This document shows, piece after piece, positions 27,191 to 36,271 of a DNA stretch of 64,000 nt (positions within the stretch are counted from its first letter, which is position 1; every line of letters begins with the position of its first letter). The notes beneath the pieces were generated by a model. It did no database searches. It had not been told where the DNA came from and worked only from the letters and a program-made list of their open reading frames with translations. A program made the translations under genes and the position numbers. The DNA is from Falsiruegeria mediterranea M17 (GTDB lineage: Bacteria > Pseudomonadota > Alphaproteobacteria > Rhodobacterales > Rhodobacteraceae): the NCBI RefSeq assembly GCF_900302455.1, contig NZ_ONZG01000002.1, forward strand, positions 372,001 through 436,000, in the 5' to 3' direction.

Positions 27191-28126
27191 ATGCTTCAGC
27201 TATACGCAGCCATTTGGCGGGTCAGTTCGGGTCGGCAGATCGTTCTGATCATCCTGTCGCTGGCCATCGCTTTTCTGGCTGCCGTCCCGCTGGAGTTCCA
27301 AAAGGACATCGTCAACCTGCTGACCGAGAACGAGATCAACGAAGAGGATCTGTTCTGGTACTGCTCATTCATGATGCTGGCGATCCTGCTGAGCCTGGGG
27401 TTGAAATGGCTGATGGGGTATCGCTCGGGCCTGCTGGGCGAGGACATCATCCGCTTGATCCGAAGCCGCCTGGTCGACGGGGCGATCTCTGCCGATAGCC
27501 AAGGCACCAGCCTGCGCAAAGGCACCCTGTCCACCGCTGTCTCGGCCGAAGCCGAAGAGTTGGGCAAGTTTGCAGGTGCCGCCATCTCGGAACCCGTGGT
27601 GCAGATCGGCACATTGGTCAGCGTGATCGGCTTTATCGCGACTTCACAGCCGGGGCTTGGGACGATCGCCCTGCTGATGATACTGCCGCAGGTGGTCATC
27701 GTTCTGGTGACGCAGCGCAAGGTGAACCAATACGTGGCCGAGCGGGTGCGCGTCCTGCGCAAGGCCACGGATCAACTGACGGCCCGCGACGTGCAAGAGG
27801 CCGAGGCTGCTGTCAAAACCCATTTTGACGAGATCTATGAAGCCCGGCGGCACATGTTCATCTGGAAGCTGTCGACCAAGTTCCTGCTCAGCACGATCAA
27901 CGGCGCTGGAACCGTGGCCGTACTGTTGCTGGGTGGCTGGCTTGTGATCGAGGGGAAGACAGACATCGGAACTGTGGTTGCCGCCACCATCGGCCTGGGT
28001 CGCATTCAGGCACCGACCGCCTTTTTGATCGCTTTTTACCGTCAAGTCAGTGCCAACCGGATCAAATACGAGCTTCTGCGGGAGCTGTTTGAAGGTATCC
28101 CTACCCAACAGACGCAACGGGCCTAA
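27191..28126 (+). CDS. ABC-transporter-type transmembrane domain without ATPase domain
   Basis: 311 residues. About five to six helices (QIVLIILSLAIAFLAAVPLEF, WYCSFMMLAILLSLGLKWLMG, VVQIGTLVSVIGFIATSQPG, IALLMILPQVVIVLVT, INGAGTVAVLLLGGWLVI) and the long cytoplasmic stretches of an exporter-type ABC membrane domain. The chain ends at QTQRA where an ATP-binding domain would normally begin, and no ATPase gene follows; the next gene is a small frameshifted one. It may work with an unlinked ATPase or have a different role. ATG 27191 chosen over TTG 27176. Confidence 0.75.
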   Translation: MLQLYAAIWRVSSGRQIVLIILSLAIAFLAAVPLEFQKDIVNLLTENEINEEDLFWYCSFMMLAILLSLGLKWLMGYRSGLLGEDIIRLIRSRLVDGAISADSQGTSLRKGTLSTAVSAEAEELGKFAGAAISEPVVQIGTLVSVIGFIATSQPGLGTIALLMILPQVVIVLVTQRKVNQYVAERVRVLRKATDQLTARDVQEAEAAVKTHFDEIYEARRHMFIWKLSTKFLLSTINGAGTVAVLLLGGWLVIEGKTDIGTVVAATIGLGRIQAPTAFLIAFYRQVSANRIKYELLRELFEGIPTQQTQRA

Positions 28127-28131
28127 GGCCC

Positions 28132-28370
28132 ATGGCACACGCAAACACTGTCATTCGATCCATAAACCTGGCTGGGGAGACCATCTGTGTGGACATCTTT
28201 CGCCGCCCCAATGCAGCTACGGATTTGACGAATTTCGCCGCGACCCCGAGGACGCGCGCGGTTGGTACAGCATCGGGTATTTTGGAAACCAGACGTTTGA
28301 AAGCTTCGACGCAGCCCTCACTGCGGCCTGTGATGCGGTGCACTGGCTTGGCGACGCTTTGACCAACTAA
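28132..28370 (+). pseudogene. Small conserved protein, frameshifted
   Basis: The first frame from ATG 28132 reads AHANTVIRSINLAGETICVDIFRRPN; after a missing G at about 28213 the second frame continues GSYGFDEFRRDPEDARGWYSIGYFG and ends at the TAA 28368-28370 after AVHWLGDALTN. Together they give an ~80-residue protein of a type common in Rhodobacterales (VDIFRRPDGS.GF.E.RRDPED.RGWY). Function unknown. Both halves keep sensible protein sequence, so the frameshift is recent or a sequencing error. Confidence 0.7.
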
Positions 28371-28381
28371 ACTGTCACAAA

Positions 28382-28412
28382 AAATGGCCGCCTCCCTCGG
28401 AGACGGCCATTT
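28382..28412. terminator. Bidirectional terminator before efp
   Basis: A 9-bp stem (28382-28390 with 28404-28412) that begins with AAA and ends with TTT lies in the 63-base gap between convergent genes and probably ends transcription from both sides. Confidence 0.75.
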
Positions 28413-28433
28413 GTAATTCTCAAACGCTTCGGA

Positions 28434-28997
28434 TCAGGCGCGTTCCGAGTATTCCATGGTCTCGGTGTTCACCACGATCATCTCGTCCTGGCCAACAAAC
28501 GGAGGCACCATGACCTTGACACCGTTGTCCAGGATCGCAGGCTTGAACGAATTGGCAGCGGTCTGCCCCTTCACAACCGGCTCGGTTTCGACGATCTGGC
28601 ATGTGACTTTTTGCGGCACCGTGGCGTTCAGCGCCTCGGAATCATAAAATTCGACAACAATTGTCATGCCGTCCTGCAGAAACGGGCGGCGATCCCCCAG
28701 CAATTCTGCGGGCAATTCGATCTGCTCATAGGTCTCGGTATCCATGAACACGAGCATGCCATCGCTCTCGTACAGGAACTGCTGATCTTTCTGTTCCAGG
28801 CGCACGCGCTCGACCTTGTCTGCCGAACGGAAGCGTTCGTTCAACTTGGATCCGTTGCGCAAGTTGCGCAGCTCGACCTGGGCAAAAGCGCCGCCTTTAC
28901 CCGGCTTTACGTGATCGACCTTGACCGCGGCCCACAGACCGTCATTGTGCTCCAGAACATTGCCTGGACGAATTTCGTTCCCATTGATCTTGGGCAT
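28434..28997 (-). CDS. efp: Elongation factor P
   Basis: 187 residues, three OB/KOW-type beta domains. EF-P relieves ribosome stalling at polyproline stretches. The loop VKPGKGGAF places Lys34 at the tip, the residue lysylated by EpmA in many bacteria. Neither epmA nor epmB is in this window. Domain III contains the usual [16 protein letters not shown] and ending MEYSERA. Alone on the minus strand, with its promoter in the 220 bases towards the next gene. Confidence 0.96.
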   Translation of the reverse strand: MPKINGNEIRPGNVLEHNDGLWAAVKVDHVKPGKGGAFAQVELRNLRNGSKLNERFRSADKVERVRLEQKDQQFLYESDGMLVFMDTETYEQIELPAELLGDRRPFLQDGMTIVVEFYDSEALNATVPQKVTCQIVETEPVVKGQTAANSFKPAILDNGVKVMVPPFVGQDEMIVVNTETMEYSERA

Positions 28998-29216
28998 GAC
29001 ATATTTCCTTCACACATGCTTGATGCAGAGTTTGCAGACCCTATATCTGGCGGGACGTTACCTGGCAAGACAACGATACCTAGTGCTGCGGTTGCAGCGA
29101 GCCATGCAAATGACGCAACGGCGCTATGCAGAAACGGGGTACCCGAATCAAACCTGATCCGTCATAAGGAACGCCACGCCGGAAATTGCAAGAGCAAGAA
29201 CAACAAGGAAGACGAG

Positions 29217-29537
29217 ATGAGAGATTTCGTTGACGGCACTGCCTTTAATAATGAACAGGGCAATCGTGCACGTAAACTATTCGCAGCCGTTGTGTTGGCT
29301 GCACTGGATGACGCCATCGCCGATGACAAGAAATACGGCAATGGTCCTGAACAGATCGCCCGTTGGGCACGGTCGCGCGACGGCCGTGAAGTCCTGAGCT
29401 GCGCGGGCATCGACCCGAACGAACGCGTTGTCTCGGGCCTGATGGATTTTGTTGGCCGCGGTGTGCGCACCTCGGTTGCGCTGTCGCGCGAAGAAAGTGA
29501 GCGTCGAAACGCCGCTCAGCAGGCTGAAGCTGCCTAA
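29217..29537 (+). CDS. Conserved small alphaproteobacterial protein, unknown function
   Basis: 106 residues, cytoplasmic, mostly helical: ARKLFAAVVLAALDDAIADDKK and EQIARWARSRDGREVLSCAG, then VSGLMDFVGRGVRTSVALS. I recognise it as conserved in Rhodobacterales but with no known function. AAGGAAGACGAG precedes ATG 29217; a longer in-frame reading back to 28611 is antisense to efp and is rejected. A strong terminator follows. Confidence 0.8.
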   Translation: MRDFVDGTAFNNEQGNRARKLFAAVVLAALDDAIADDKKYGNGPEQIARWARSRDGREVLSCAGIDPNERVVSGLMDFVGRGVRTSVALSREESERRNAAQQAEAA

Positions 29538-29558
29538 ACACAAAGCACTGCTGCATGA

Positions 29559-29588
29559 AAAAGCGTGCTCCTGGGGGAGCACGCTTTT
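29559..29588. terminator. Strong bidirectional terminator
   Basis: A perfect 13-bp stem (29559-29571 with 29576-29588), a 4-base loop, A-run before and T-rich CCTTTTTC after. It separates convergent genes and fits an intrinsic terminator in both directions. Confidence 0.9.
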
Positions 29589-29595
29589 CCTTTTT

Positions 29596-30165
29596 CTAGA
29601 AGTGCGACAGCCATTGGCTGGCCACCCATAGCTCGGCCGCCAACAGGCTGCCAAACCCCACCCGACCCCATGCGCTGATCCCCCCGCGCCACAGGTGCAA
29701 ATAGGCCAGAACACAGGCTGACACCGCGATTGGAACGATCCAATGGGCGTGATGACTGCTGTCCCAATAGCTTACGGGGCTGTGAAACACCCAATCGTTC
29801 AGCGGCCAGAAATGCGCCCGGCCATCGCCCGAGTGCAACACGAAATCAGTCCCCAAATGCAACAACCCTGCGCTGGCAAAGGCCGTCATGGGTCGCCATC
29901 CCAACCGCAACGCCAGAGCCATAATCACACCCCAGATCAAAAACGAATTGTCGATTGCAAACACTGTCTGCCAGGCAGAAGAAAAGTAGAGCTCGCCAAA
30001 CACCACATCTTCGGGGATGCCCAAGACAAACAGGGACACGCCGGCCAGCACATAGAGCGACACATCAGGCATCACCGCACCCAGCAGCGCGGCCCCCATG
30101 ATCCGGCCATGACCGGGGACGCCGAAAGCAGCGGCCCCGATCAGAAGGTGCGCGGGTGTATTCAT
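29596..30165 (-). CDS. Integral membrane protein beside cobQ (YdjM-like)
   Basis: 189 residues, about four to five helices. The N-terminus NTPAHLLIGAAAFG with His, then GALLGAVMPDVSLYVL, LLHLGTDFVLHSGDGRAHFWPL and FHSPVSYWDSSHHAHWIVP give a set of conserved His and Asp residues like those of YbcI/YdjM-type membrane proteins (predicted metal-dependent hydrolase fold). It is divergent from cobQ, and homologues are often annotated as cobalamin-related only because of that neighbourhood. ATG 30165 chosen; the extension to 30198 lacks similarity. Confidence 0.75.
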   Translation of the reverse strand: MNTPAHLLIGAAAFGVPGHGRIMGAALLGAVMPDVSLYVLAGVSLFVLGIPEDVVFGELYFSSAWQTVFAIDNSFLIWGVIMALALRLGWRPMTAFASAGLLHLGTDFVLHSGDGRAHFWPLNDWVFHSPVSYWDSSHHAHWIVPIAVSACVLAYLHLWRGGISAWGRVGFGSLLAAELWVASQWLSHF

Positions 30166-30232
30166 TTCGTCGCTTCCGGGCTTTCCCTTTGAGCACAAAT
30201 CAGGTCATCTGCCCCCAGCATAGGAGGCACGC

Positions 30233-31687
30233 ATGGTTCAGACCATCATGATTCAGGGCACCGGCAGCAATGTCGGAAAATCGATGTTGGTGGCGGGTCT
30301 TGCGCGTGCTTATACCCGTCGTGGCCTGCGCGTGGCCCCGTTCAAACCACAGAATATGTCCAATAACGCCGCCGTGGCCGAAGGCGGCGAGATCGGTCGG
30401 GCGCAGGCGCTTCAAGCCCGCGCGGCAGGGCGTGAGCCGCACACGGATATGAACCCGATCCTGCTGAAGCCCGAGACCGACACCGGTGCACAGATCATTG
30501 TGCAAGGCCAGCGACGCGGCACCATGCGCGCGGGGGATTATCGCAAGAGCAAGACACAGCTACTCGAGGCGGCGTTGGAGAGCTTTGGGCGCCTGTGTTC
30601 TGATGCCGATCTGGTGCTGATCGAAGGGGCTGGCAGTCCGGCCGAGACCAACCTGCGCGCAGGGGACATCGCCAACATGGGTTTTGCCTGTGCTGCTGAC
30701 GTGCCTGTCATTCTGGTTGGCGACATTCATCGCGGCGGCGTGATCGCTCAGATCGTGGGCACTCAGGCCGTGCTCGACGACACCGATCTGGCACAGGTCG
30801 CAGGTTTTGCGGTAAATCGGTTCAAGGGCGACATCACACTCTTTGATGAGGGACGCGATGACATTGCCGCGCGCACCGGCTGGCCTTGTCTGGGCGTGGT
30901 GCCCTGGTTCGACGATGCCTGGAAGCTACCGGCCGAGGACATGATGGACATCCGCTCGCACATGGGCGGGGCCTGCAAGGTGGTTGTACCGCAACTTGCG
31001 CGAATGGCAAATTTCGACGATCTCGATCCCCTGTCGGGCGAGCCCAATGTCTCGGTCGAGGTTATCCCGGCAGGTCGCCCCCTGCCCGGCGACGCTGATC
31101 TGGTTCTTCTACCTGGCAGCAAATCCACCATTGGCGATTTGAATTTCTTCCGCGCTCAGGGGTGGGACATTGACCTACACGCACATGTGCGGCGCGGGGG
31201 GCATGTGGTGGGACTGTGTGGCGGCTATCAGATGCTGGGCCAGACCATAGCCGACCCCGAAGGGATCGAAGGCTTCTCCGGCGAGGTCGAGGGGTTGGGC
31301 CTGCTAGATGTACACACGGTCATGGTCGGCCAAAAGAAAGTGACCCGGACGCAAGCCTCTGATGCCCAGACCGGCCTGCCCGTCTATGGCTATGAGATCC
31401 ATATCGGCCGCACCGAAGGCCCCGATTGCACCCGTCCCTGGCTTACGGTCGGCGATCGCCCCGAAGGCGCGATTTCAGCATCTGGTCGGGTGCGCGGCAG
31501 CTATCTGCACGGGATGTTTGCATCCGACAGCTATCGCGCGGCATTCCTGCAAGAGCTGGGGCACAATTCGGGTTTGACCTACGAAGAGAGCGTCGAAGAC
31601 ACACTCGACGCTCTGGCTGATCATCTGGAGCGCCACATGGATCTGGATCAATTGCTGGGCCTTGCGCGAGCGCCCAAGCGCGCTTGA
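30233..31687 (+). CDS. cobQ: Cobyric acid synthase
   Basis: 484 residues. CobQ amidates four side chains of adenosyl-cobyrinic acid a,c-diamide during cobalamin synthesis. N-terminal ATP-binding domain: [19 protein letters not shown] (P-loop-like) and [13 protein letters not shown]-terminal class I glutamine amidotransferase-like domain with [11 protein letters not shown], the nucleophile Cys in [12 protein letters not shown], and the His of GSYLHGMF. No other cob gene is in the window, so the pathway genes are elsewhere. Confidence 0.95.
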   Translation: MVQTIMIQGTGSNVGKSMLVAGLARAYTRRGLRVAPFKPQNMSNNAAVAEGGEIGRAQALQARAAGREPHTDMNPILLKPETDTGAQIIVQGQRRGTMRAGDYRKSKTQLLEAALESFGRLCSDADLVLIEGAGSPAETNLRAGDIANMGFACAADVPVILVGDIHRGGVIAQIVGTQAVLDDTDLAQVAGFAVNRFKGDITLFDEGRDDIAARTGWPCLGVVPWFDDAWKLPAEDMMDIRSHMGGACKVVVPQLARMANFDDLDPLSGEPNVSVEVIPAGRPLPGDADLVLLPGSKSTIGDLNFFRAQGWDIDLHAHVRRGGHVVGLCGGYQMLGQTIADPEGIEGFSGEVEGLGLLDVHTVMVGQKKVTRTQASDAQTGLPVYGYEIHIGRTEGPDCTRPWLTVGDRPEGAISASGRVRGSYLHGMFASDSYRAAFLQELGHNSGLTYEESVEDTLDALADHLERHMDLDQLLGLARAPKRA

Positions 31688-31690
31688 CCG

Positions 31691-32758
31691 TTACTCAAGC
31701 TCCTGCGCGGTCAACGCGCGATGGATTTCCCGGCGGACAAGCTTGCGCACATTGCGGGTGATCCGCTCACCCAATGCGCCCTGCAGCTCCTCGCGCACGA
31801 TGTCAGCCACCAGTTCGCGCAGGCTTTCCTCGTCCAGAACCGCCTCGTCCGAAGTAAAGACTGACGCGTCCTCCTCGGCGTCCTCGGGTGCGAATTGAAC
31901 ATCCTCAACACGCGCCTGCACTTTTGGAGCGACCTCTTCCACAATGTCTTCGACGATTTCTTCGGCGTCCAAGACGTCGCCCGCTTCGGCATGATCTTCC
32001 CATGACATGGCAGCGACCCGGGTTCCGGAATAGGCATCATGACCGTCGCCATCGGGCTCCCATTGATCCTGCGTCCGAGCGATCACAGCCTCAAGTGCCT
32101 CGATTTTCGAGGTCAGCGGCTCAGCCTCAACCTCTGGGTGGTCGACTTCATCATCGACGATGTCTTCGACGGTCATTTCGGCGAAAACTTCGTCGTCCAG
32201 ATCGCTCTCTTCGGCCGGATCAAACGGAAGTTCTTCGGCTTCGGCTTCGGCTTCGGCTTCGGCTTCGGCTTCGGCTTCGGCTTCGGCTTCGGCTTCGGCT
32301 TCGGCTTCGGCTTCGGCTTCGGCTTCGGCAGAGAAATCTTCCTCGGGCTCTAAGACAACCTCGTATTGCTCGTCCAGCACCATGGCTGCCGGAGCTTCCT
32401 CGGTCTCGGCGGTGTCCTCCTCCGGGAAATACTCCTCGACGGCCTCACCCAGTTCATGAGCCGCCCCATACAAGGTTGCATCCGGATCGGTCCACGGTGC
32501 CGCGTCATCGACTTCGACCTGAGTCTCTTGCGGTTCGGCATCAGCGTTCTCAAGTTCGACGACGTCGATGTCGTTCACTTCCGGTGCATCATCGATGGGT
32601 TCGGCGACACGCAAGGCCGGGGTCAGAACAAGGCGATCCGCGGCAGGTGCTGGCTTTGCTGCCTCCTGCCGCGCTTCTGTTCTGCTTTCTTCACTGACCA
32701 ACCGTCTGATCGAGGACAGGACATCTTCGATCTGAACGTTCGCTACAGGATCAGACAT
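31691..32758 (-). CDS. Acidic PopZ-like protein with Glu-Ala dipeptide repeat
   Basis: 355 residues. Layout matches PopZ/DUF2497 proteins: a short N-terminal helix NVQIEDVLSSIRRLVSEESR, a long very acidic low-complexity middle, and C-terminal amphipathic helices DEESLRELVADIVREELQ and RNVRKLVRREIHRALTAQ for oligomerisation. PopZ is a polar scaffold that anchors chromosome origins. The middle contains an uninterrupted (Glu-Ala)n run coded by 16 identical CTTCGG units (32233-32328, minus-strand reading), indicating recent slippage. The PopZ assignment rests on architecture, not on a confirmed alignment. Confidence 0.65.
   Translation of the reverse strand: MSDPVANVQIEDVLSSIRRLVSEESRTEARQEAAKPAPAADRLVLTPALRVAEPIDDAPEVNDIDVVELENADAEPQETQVEVDDAAPWTDPDATLYGAAHELGEAVEEYFPEEDTAETEEAPAAMVLDEQYEVVLEPEEDFSAEAEAEAEAEAEAEAEAEAEAEAEAEAEAEAEELPFDPAEESDLDDEVFAEMTVEDIVDDEVDHPEVEAEPLTSKIEALEAVIARTQDQWEPDGDGHDAYSGTRVAAMSWEDHAEAGDVLDAEEIVEDIVEEVAPKVQARVEDVQFAPEDAEEDASVFTSDEAVLDEESLRELVADIVREELQGALGERITRNVRKLVRREIHRALTAQELE
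32233..32328 (-). repeat. Perfect hexanucleotide tandem repeat (16 x CTTCGG)
   Basis: Sixteen uninterrupted copies of one hexamer, coding an Ala-Glu dipeptide run on the minus strand. Being six bases long, gains and losses keep the frame and change only spacer length. Confidence 0.95.
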
Positions 32759-32834
32759 GTGCTTTCACCGCTCTTAATCTCAAGTCGCAAGTGTAGCCGC
32801 ACACATGGATTCTCACAACAGATAGCGAGAATTC

Positions 32835-34253
32835 TCACTTCTTACCTAGTGCTTCCAGGACACGGTCCAGATCCTTGCTCCGCTTAGAGACTTGGGCGGG
32901 CGCCCCTTTGACCAGATTGTAGTAGAGCGTCGGGTCATAGATCTGCACTGCCAGTCCCAGCCGCTCTGCCGTCAGCAGACCTTGTGCCGACAACAGCTGA
33001 TAGGCTGCCAATGACCGCTCGGCGCGCGCTTGGATCTGCGAAGTCTGCGCATCCAGCAGTTCCTGTTCCGAGGTCAGAACGTCAAGCGTGGTCCGTGCAC
33101 CCAACGTGGCCTCTTCGCGGATACCATCAAATGCGACCTGTGCCGCACGCACGCGTTCGTCTGTCGCGCGCAGGTTGGCCTGAGCGGTTTCGAACCGGAC
33201 ATAAGCCTGGTTGACCGCCTGGATGACGTCCTTTTGCGTGTTCAGCAAGCTGGCCTTGACCGAGTCGCGGGTTGCCATCGCCCGGCGTATAGTGGCAGCC
33301 AGGCGACCACCGGCATAGACCGGTTGACGGAAAACCAATCCGGCGCTGGCGGTGTTGTTGTAGTTGGAGTTTCCGAACGTGTTCGTAATCCCGACGTCCG
33401 CCCGAATACTGGCAGTTGGGCCAAGTGCCGCGCGCTGACGATCCACAGTCAAATCAGCTGCTTTGACCTGGTGCTGAACGGACAGAATGCTGGGATGGTT
33501 GCGCACCGCAATCGCGACAGCGTCGCTGATCGATGCGGGGTGCCGCGGCAAACGAGGCTGGCCAGCCGTGCGACCAGGGTCCCGGCCCACCGCATTGACA
33601 TACTCCGCCTTGGCCGTGGTCAGCGCACCCTGCGCATCCGCCAGGTTGGCACGAGCAGCTGCAACGCGCGATTCGGACAACGCCACGTCGGTGCGTGTGA
33701 CTTCACCCACCTCGAACCGATCCTGCGACGCCCGCAGTTCTTCGCCCAGAACCCGTACGTTGTTCTGACGCAGGACAACGTTTTCTTCCTGAAGCAAAAC
33801 GTCCATGTAGGCGGAAACCGCACGCAACAAAATCGATTGCTCGACCTGAAGAAGGCTCTGGCGGGTCGCAAGAACGGTTTCCTGCGCGGCCTGTTTCGCC
33901 AGGATGCTGGCGCCACCATCGTACAGCAGCTGAGTGAGCTCAAAACCGCTGAAAAAGGTCGAGGTACGGGTTTCCGTGACCAGATTGTTGGATTGATTGT
34001 TGACCAAGGCCCGCTGTACGCGAACCGTGAAATCGATGATCGGGCGCAGGGCCGAAACAGCGATGGCCACATCCTCGTCCGCGGCCCGGAGGAGCGCGCG
34101 GTTCTGTTCCAACAGGCCACTGGTGTTGTACGCGCCGATGAGCGCATCCGCCAGATTGTCTGCATGTCCCTGTTTCGGCATCATGCCTGCCAGGACAACT
34201 CCGGCTGACAGTACCGCGACCTTTGCAAGTCTACGTGCCACTGCTCTGCGCAT
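32835..34253 (-). CDS. tolC: TolC-family outer membrane channel
   Basis: 472 residues. Signal peptide (KVAVLSAGVVLAGMMPKQGHA), then the duplicated TolC repeats: NLADALIGAYNTSGLLEQNRAL, VTRTDVALSESRVAAARANLADA in the first half and ASISDAVAIAVRNHPSILSV, GARTTLDVLTSEQELLDAQT in the second. TolC forms the outer-membrane exit for type I secretion and drug efflux. The RTX proteins of this window would need such a channel, although no ABC/HlyD pair is present here. ATG 34253 is chosen because GGAG lies nine bases upstream; ATG 34268 or TTG 34286 are alternatives. Confidence 0.9.
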   Translation of the reverse strand: MRRAVARRLAKVAVLSAGVVLAGMMPKQGHADNLADALIGAYNTSGLLEQNRALLRAADEDVAIAVSALRPIIDFTVRVQRALVNNQSNNLVTETRTSTFFSGFELTQLLYDGGASILAKQAAQETVLATRQSLLQVEQSILLRAVSAYMDVLLQEENVVLRQNNVRVLGEELRASQDRFEVGEVTRTDVALSESRVAAARANLADAQGALTTAKAEYVNAVGRDPGRTAGQPRLPRHPASISDAVAIAVRNHPSILSVQHQVKAADLTVDRQRAALGPTASIRADVGITNTFGNSNYNNTASAGLVFRQPVYAGGRLAATIRRAMATRDSVKASLLNTQKDVIQAVNQAYVRFETAQANLRATDERVRAAQVAFDGIREEATLGARTTLDVLTSEQELLDAQTSQIQARAERSLAAYQLLSAQGLLTAERLGLAVQIYDPTLYYNLVKGAPAQVSKRSKDLDRVLEALGKK

Positions 34254-34346
34254 CGCTTGCTTCTCCATCGCATTACAAATGTTCAATTCAGATTGCTCTT
34301 TATTCCGCCAACAGGCAAGGTCGCACCCTACGGAACCGGCGAAAAA

Positions 34347-35000
34347 TCACAGTTGAAAGGCGCGGGCCTTCTCAAAACCCGGCAAAATCGGCGCTGTGGC
34401 ATTAAATGCAAAGCGCCAGGTCACGCGATCACCGGATTTATGTCCGATACGCACAGTGCCCAAATCGCCCTCCATGAAGATGCACCCGATGCGGCCCCCA
34501 TCCTTCAGCTGATCCAGCAACGTCTGCGGCACCTCTTCGACACCGCCCTGGATCACGATGACATCATAGGGTCCGTGGTCTGCGGCACCTGCGGTCAGAG
34601 GTCCGGTATGAACCACCGCGTTGTCCGCACCCGTCTCCATCAAGATGGTTTGCGCCTCGCTGGCCAGTGTCTCGTCTTCTTCGACTGCGACCACCAGTTC
34701 GGCCATGCGGGCCGCAACAGCGGTCGAGTAGCCAAAGGTCGCGGCCACATCCAGGACCACTTCATCGTTCCCGATGTTCAACCCATCCAGCATCTTGGCC
34801 AAGGTCCGTGGCTCCAAAAGGCTGCGGCCAGCGCCCAAATCAATCAGATCTTCGGCATAGGCTGCTTCGCGCTGTGCATCTGGCACAAAGTGCTCGCGTG
34901 GGACGGCCAACATGGCGTCGATGATGGGAAACTTGGTCACATCCGAGGGTCGAACTTGGGTGTCGACCATCATGCGGCGGCGGGCGGCAAAATCTGTCAT
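34347..35000 (-). CDS. pcm: Protein-L-isoaspartate O-methyltransferase family protein
   Basis: 217 residues. The family start FAARRRMMVDTQVRPSDVT and IPREHF-like VPREHFVPDAQREAAYAED, the LEPRTLAKMLDGL stretch and the SAM-binding motif VLDVAATFGYSTAVAARMAE are present. The motif departs from the usual EIGTGSGY form, so methyltransferase activity on isoaspartate is likely but not certain. It sits upstream of tolC with a 93-base gap, an arrangement common in alphaproteobacteria. ATG 35000; the reading from 35060 adds unrelated residues. Confidence 0.82.
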   Translation of the reverse strand: MTDFAARRRMMVDTQVRPSDVTKFPIIDAMLAVPREHFVPDAQREAAYAEDLIDLGAGRSLLEPRTLAKMLDGLNIGNDEVVLDVAATFGYSTAVAARMAELVVAVEEDETLASEAQTILMETGADNAVVHTGPLTAGAADHGPYDVIVIQGGVEEVPQTLLDQLKDGGRIGCIFMEGDLGTVRIGHKSGDRVTWRFAFNATAPILPGFEKARAFQL

Positions 35001-35273
35001 GGCATGCTCTTGTATCGAACGGTTGCAAGCGCTTGTGCCACATCCCTGCCCAACCGGCAACGCCTCCTACGCATTTGAGCCAAAGCGCCACACACATCTG
35101 TGTCGCGCGCCACGACAGGGTAAAACGCCAACGTCCCCCATACGGCACCCCCAGGCAGATGTGACCCGGAAATACTGTCTCATCCTTCCCCTGAAAACAC
35201 CTGACCAAACATGCAACTCAGTTCCAAGCTATGAGATCCGTTGTTCACGCCGGGCTCAGGAACAGGAGGCCAT

Positions 35274-36173
35274 TCAAGACAAATTCGCACGGCCCAGATG
35301 TTCGATCAGGAAATCCATGAACACGCGCACTTTGACAGAAACGACATTGCTCTTTGGGTAGATCAACCAAAGCGCCGGTTTGTTTTCAAGCTCATAGTCC
35401 GGCAGCACACGCGTCAACGTACCGCCTGCAATCTCCTCGTGCACAGCCCAGAGAGAGTTGATGGAAATGCCTGCACCATCAAGCGTCGTCAGTTTCTGGG
35501 TCAGCCCGTCGTTCAAGATCAGGTAATGGGCCGCAGTCTTTGGGTTGAACTGTGCTTGTGCCCCTTCGCTGGAAACCAGGGTTCTTGGTTCAGCATCCTT
35601 GAATGCAATCAATCGATGGTTCGCAAGATCGCCTGGGTCTTTCGGGGTTCCATGGCGCTCCAGATAAGAGGGCGAGGCACATAGAATGCGCGTGTCATCA
35701 GCCAACTTGCGTGCGGTGAGGCTACTGTCTGCAAGAGCCGAGTTGCGGAGCGCAAGATCAAAGCTCCCCTCGATGAGATCAAACTGCGCGTCCGACAGGT
35801 GCAGGTCGAGCCGTAGGTCAGGGTATTTGTCCATGAACTTTGGCAACAGCGGCGAAATGTAAAGCTGTGCAAAGGTGCTAGGCGCAGCAAAGCGAAGGGT
35901 TCCGCTGACCTTTGTGCGCCCCTTGCCCAGGGCGGCAAGCGCGGCTTCTTCCTGGGCGATCATTTCCCGCGCATAGGGAAGAAAGTCCTGCCCTTCGAGA
36001 GACAGGGATACTTTGCGCGTTGATCGGTGCAACAGATCCGCACCAACGAGACGCTCCAACTTTGCGATGCGTGTACTTGCGACAGCGGGCGCCATGCCAA
36101 GCGTGCGGCCTGCCGCGCTGATGTTCAGTGTCTCGCAGGCGAGAACAAAAAGGCGCAGGGTCTGAGTGTCCAT
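35274..36173 (-). CDS. LysR-family transcriptional regulator
   Basis: 299 residues. N-terminal winged helix (MDTQTLRLFVLACETLNISAAGRTLGMAPAV... with VASTRIAKLERLVGADLLHR), followed by the periplasmic-binding-like effector domain (GTLRFAAPSTFAQLYISPLL). It is divergent from the CmcJ-like gene with a 98-base gap that most likely holds its binding site, so it is the expected regulator of the 36272-41056 cluster. The effector is unknown. Confidence 0.9.
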   Translation of the reverse strand: MDTQTLRLFVLACETLNISAAGRTLGMAPAVASTRIAKLERLVGADLLHRSTRKVSLSLEGQDFLPYAREMIAQEEAALAALGKGRTKVSGTLRFAAPSTFAQLYISPLLPKFMDKYPDLRLDLHLSDAQFDLIEGSFDLALRNSALADSSLTARKLADDTRILCASPSYLERHGTPKDPGDLANHRLIAFKDAEPRTLVSSEGAQAQFNPKTAAHYLILNDGLTQKLTTLDGAGISINSLWAVHEEIAGGTLTRVLPDYELENKPALWLIYPKSNVVSVKVRVFMDFLIEHLGRANLS

Positions 36174-36271
36174 ATCATTTACTTTTTCGGAATAGTGAAA
36201 TCAAATATGCCATCTTTATATACATTTCGAAAGTTATAATTCTGTTCGCGAGACGACAACAGGAGCACCCA

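Noticed and set aside
28611-29537. 308-codon reading of the small conserved gene
   Set aside because: The first ~200 codons are antisense to efp; only the part from ATG 29217 has protein-like sequence and a ribosome site.
31888-32697. 269-codon plus-strand Arg/Leu repeat protein
   Set aside because: It is the complement of the Glu-Ala repeat in the PopZ-like gene; the repeat would code Arg-Leu only by mirror reading.
33030-34208. 392-codon plus-strand frame
   Set aside because: Antisense of tolC with shadow-frame composition.
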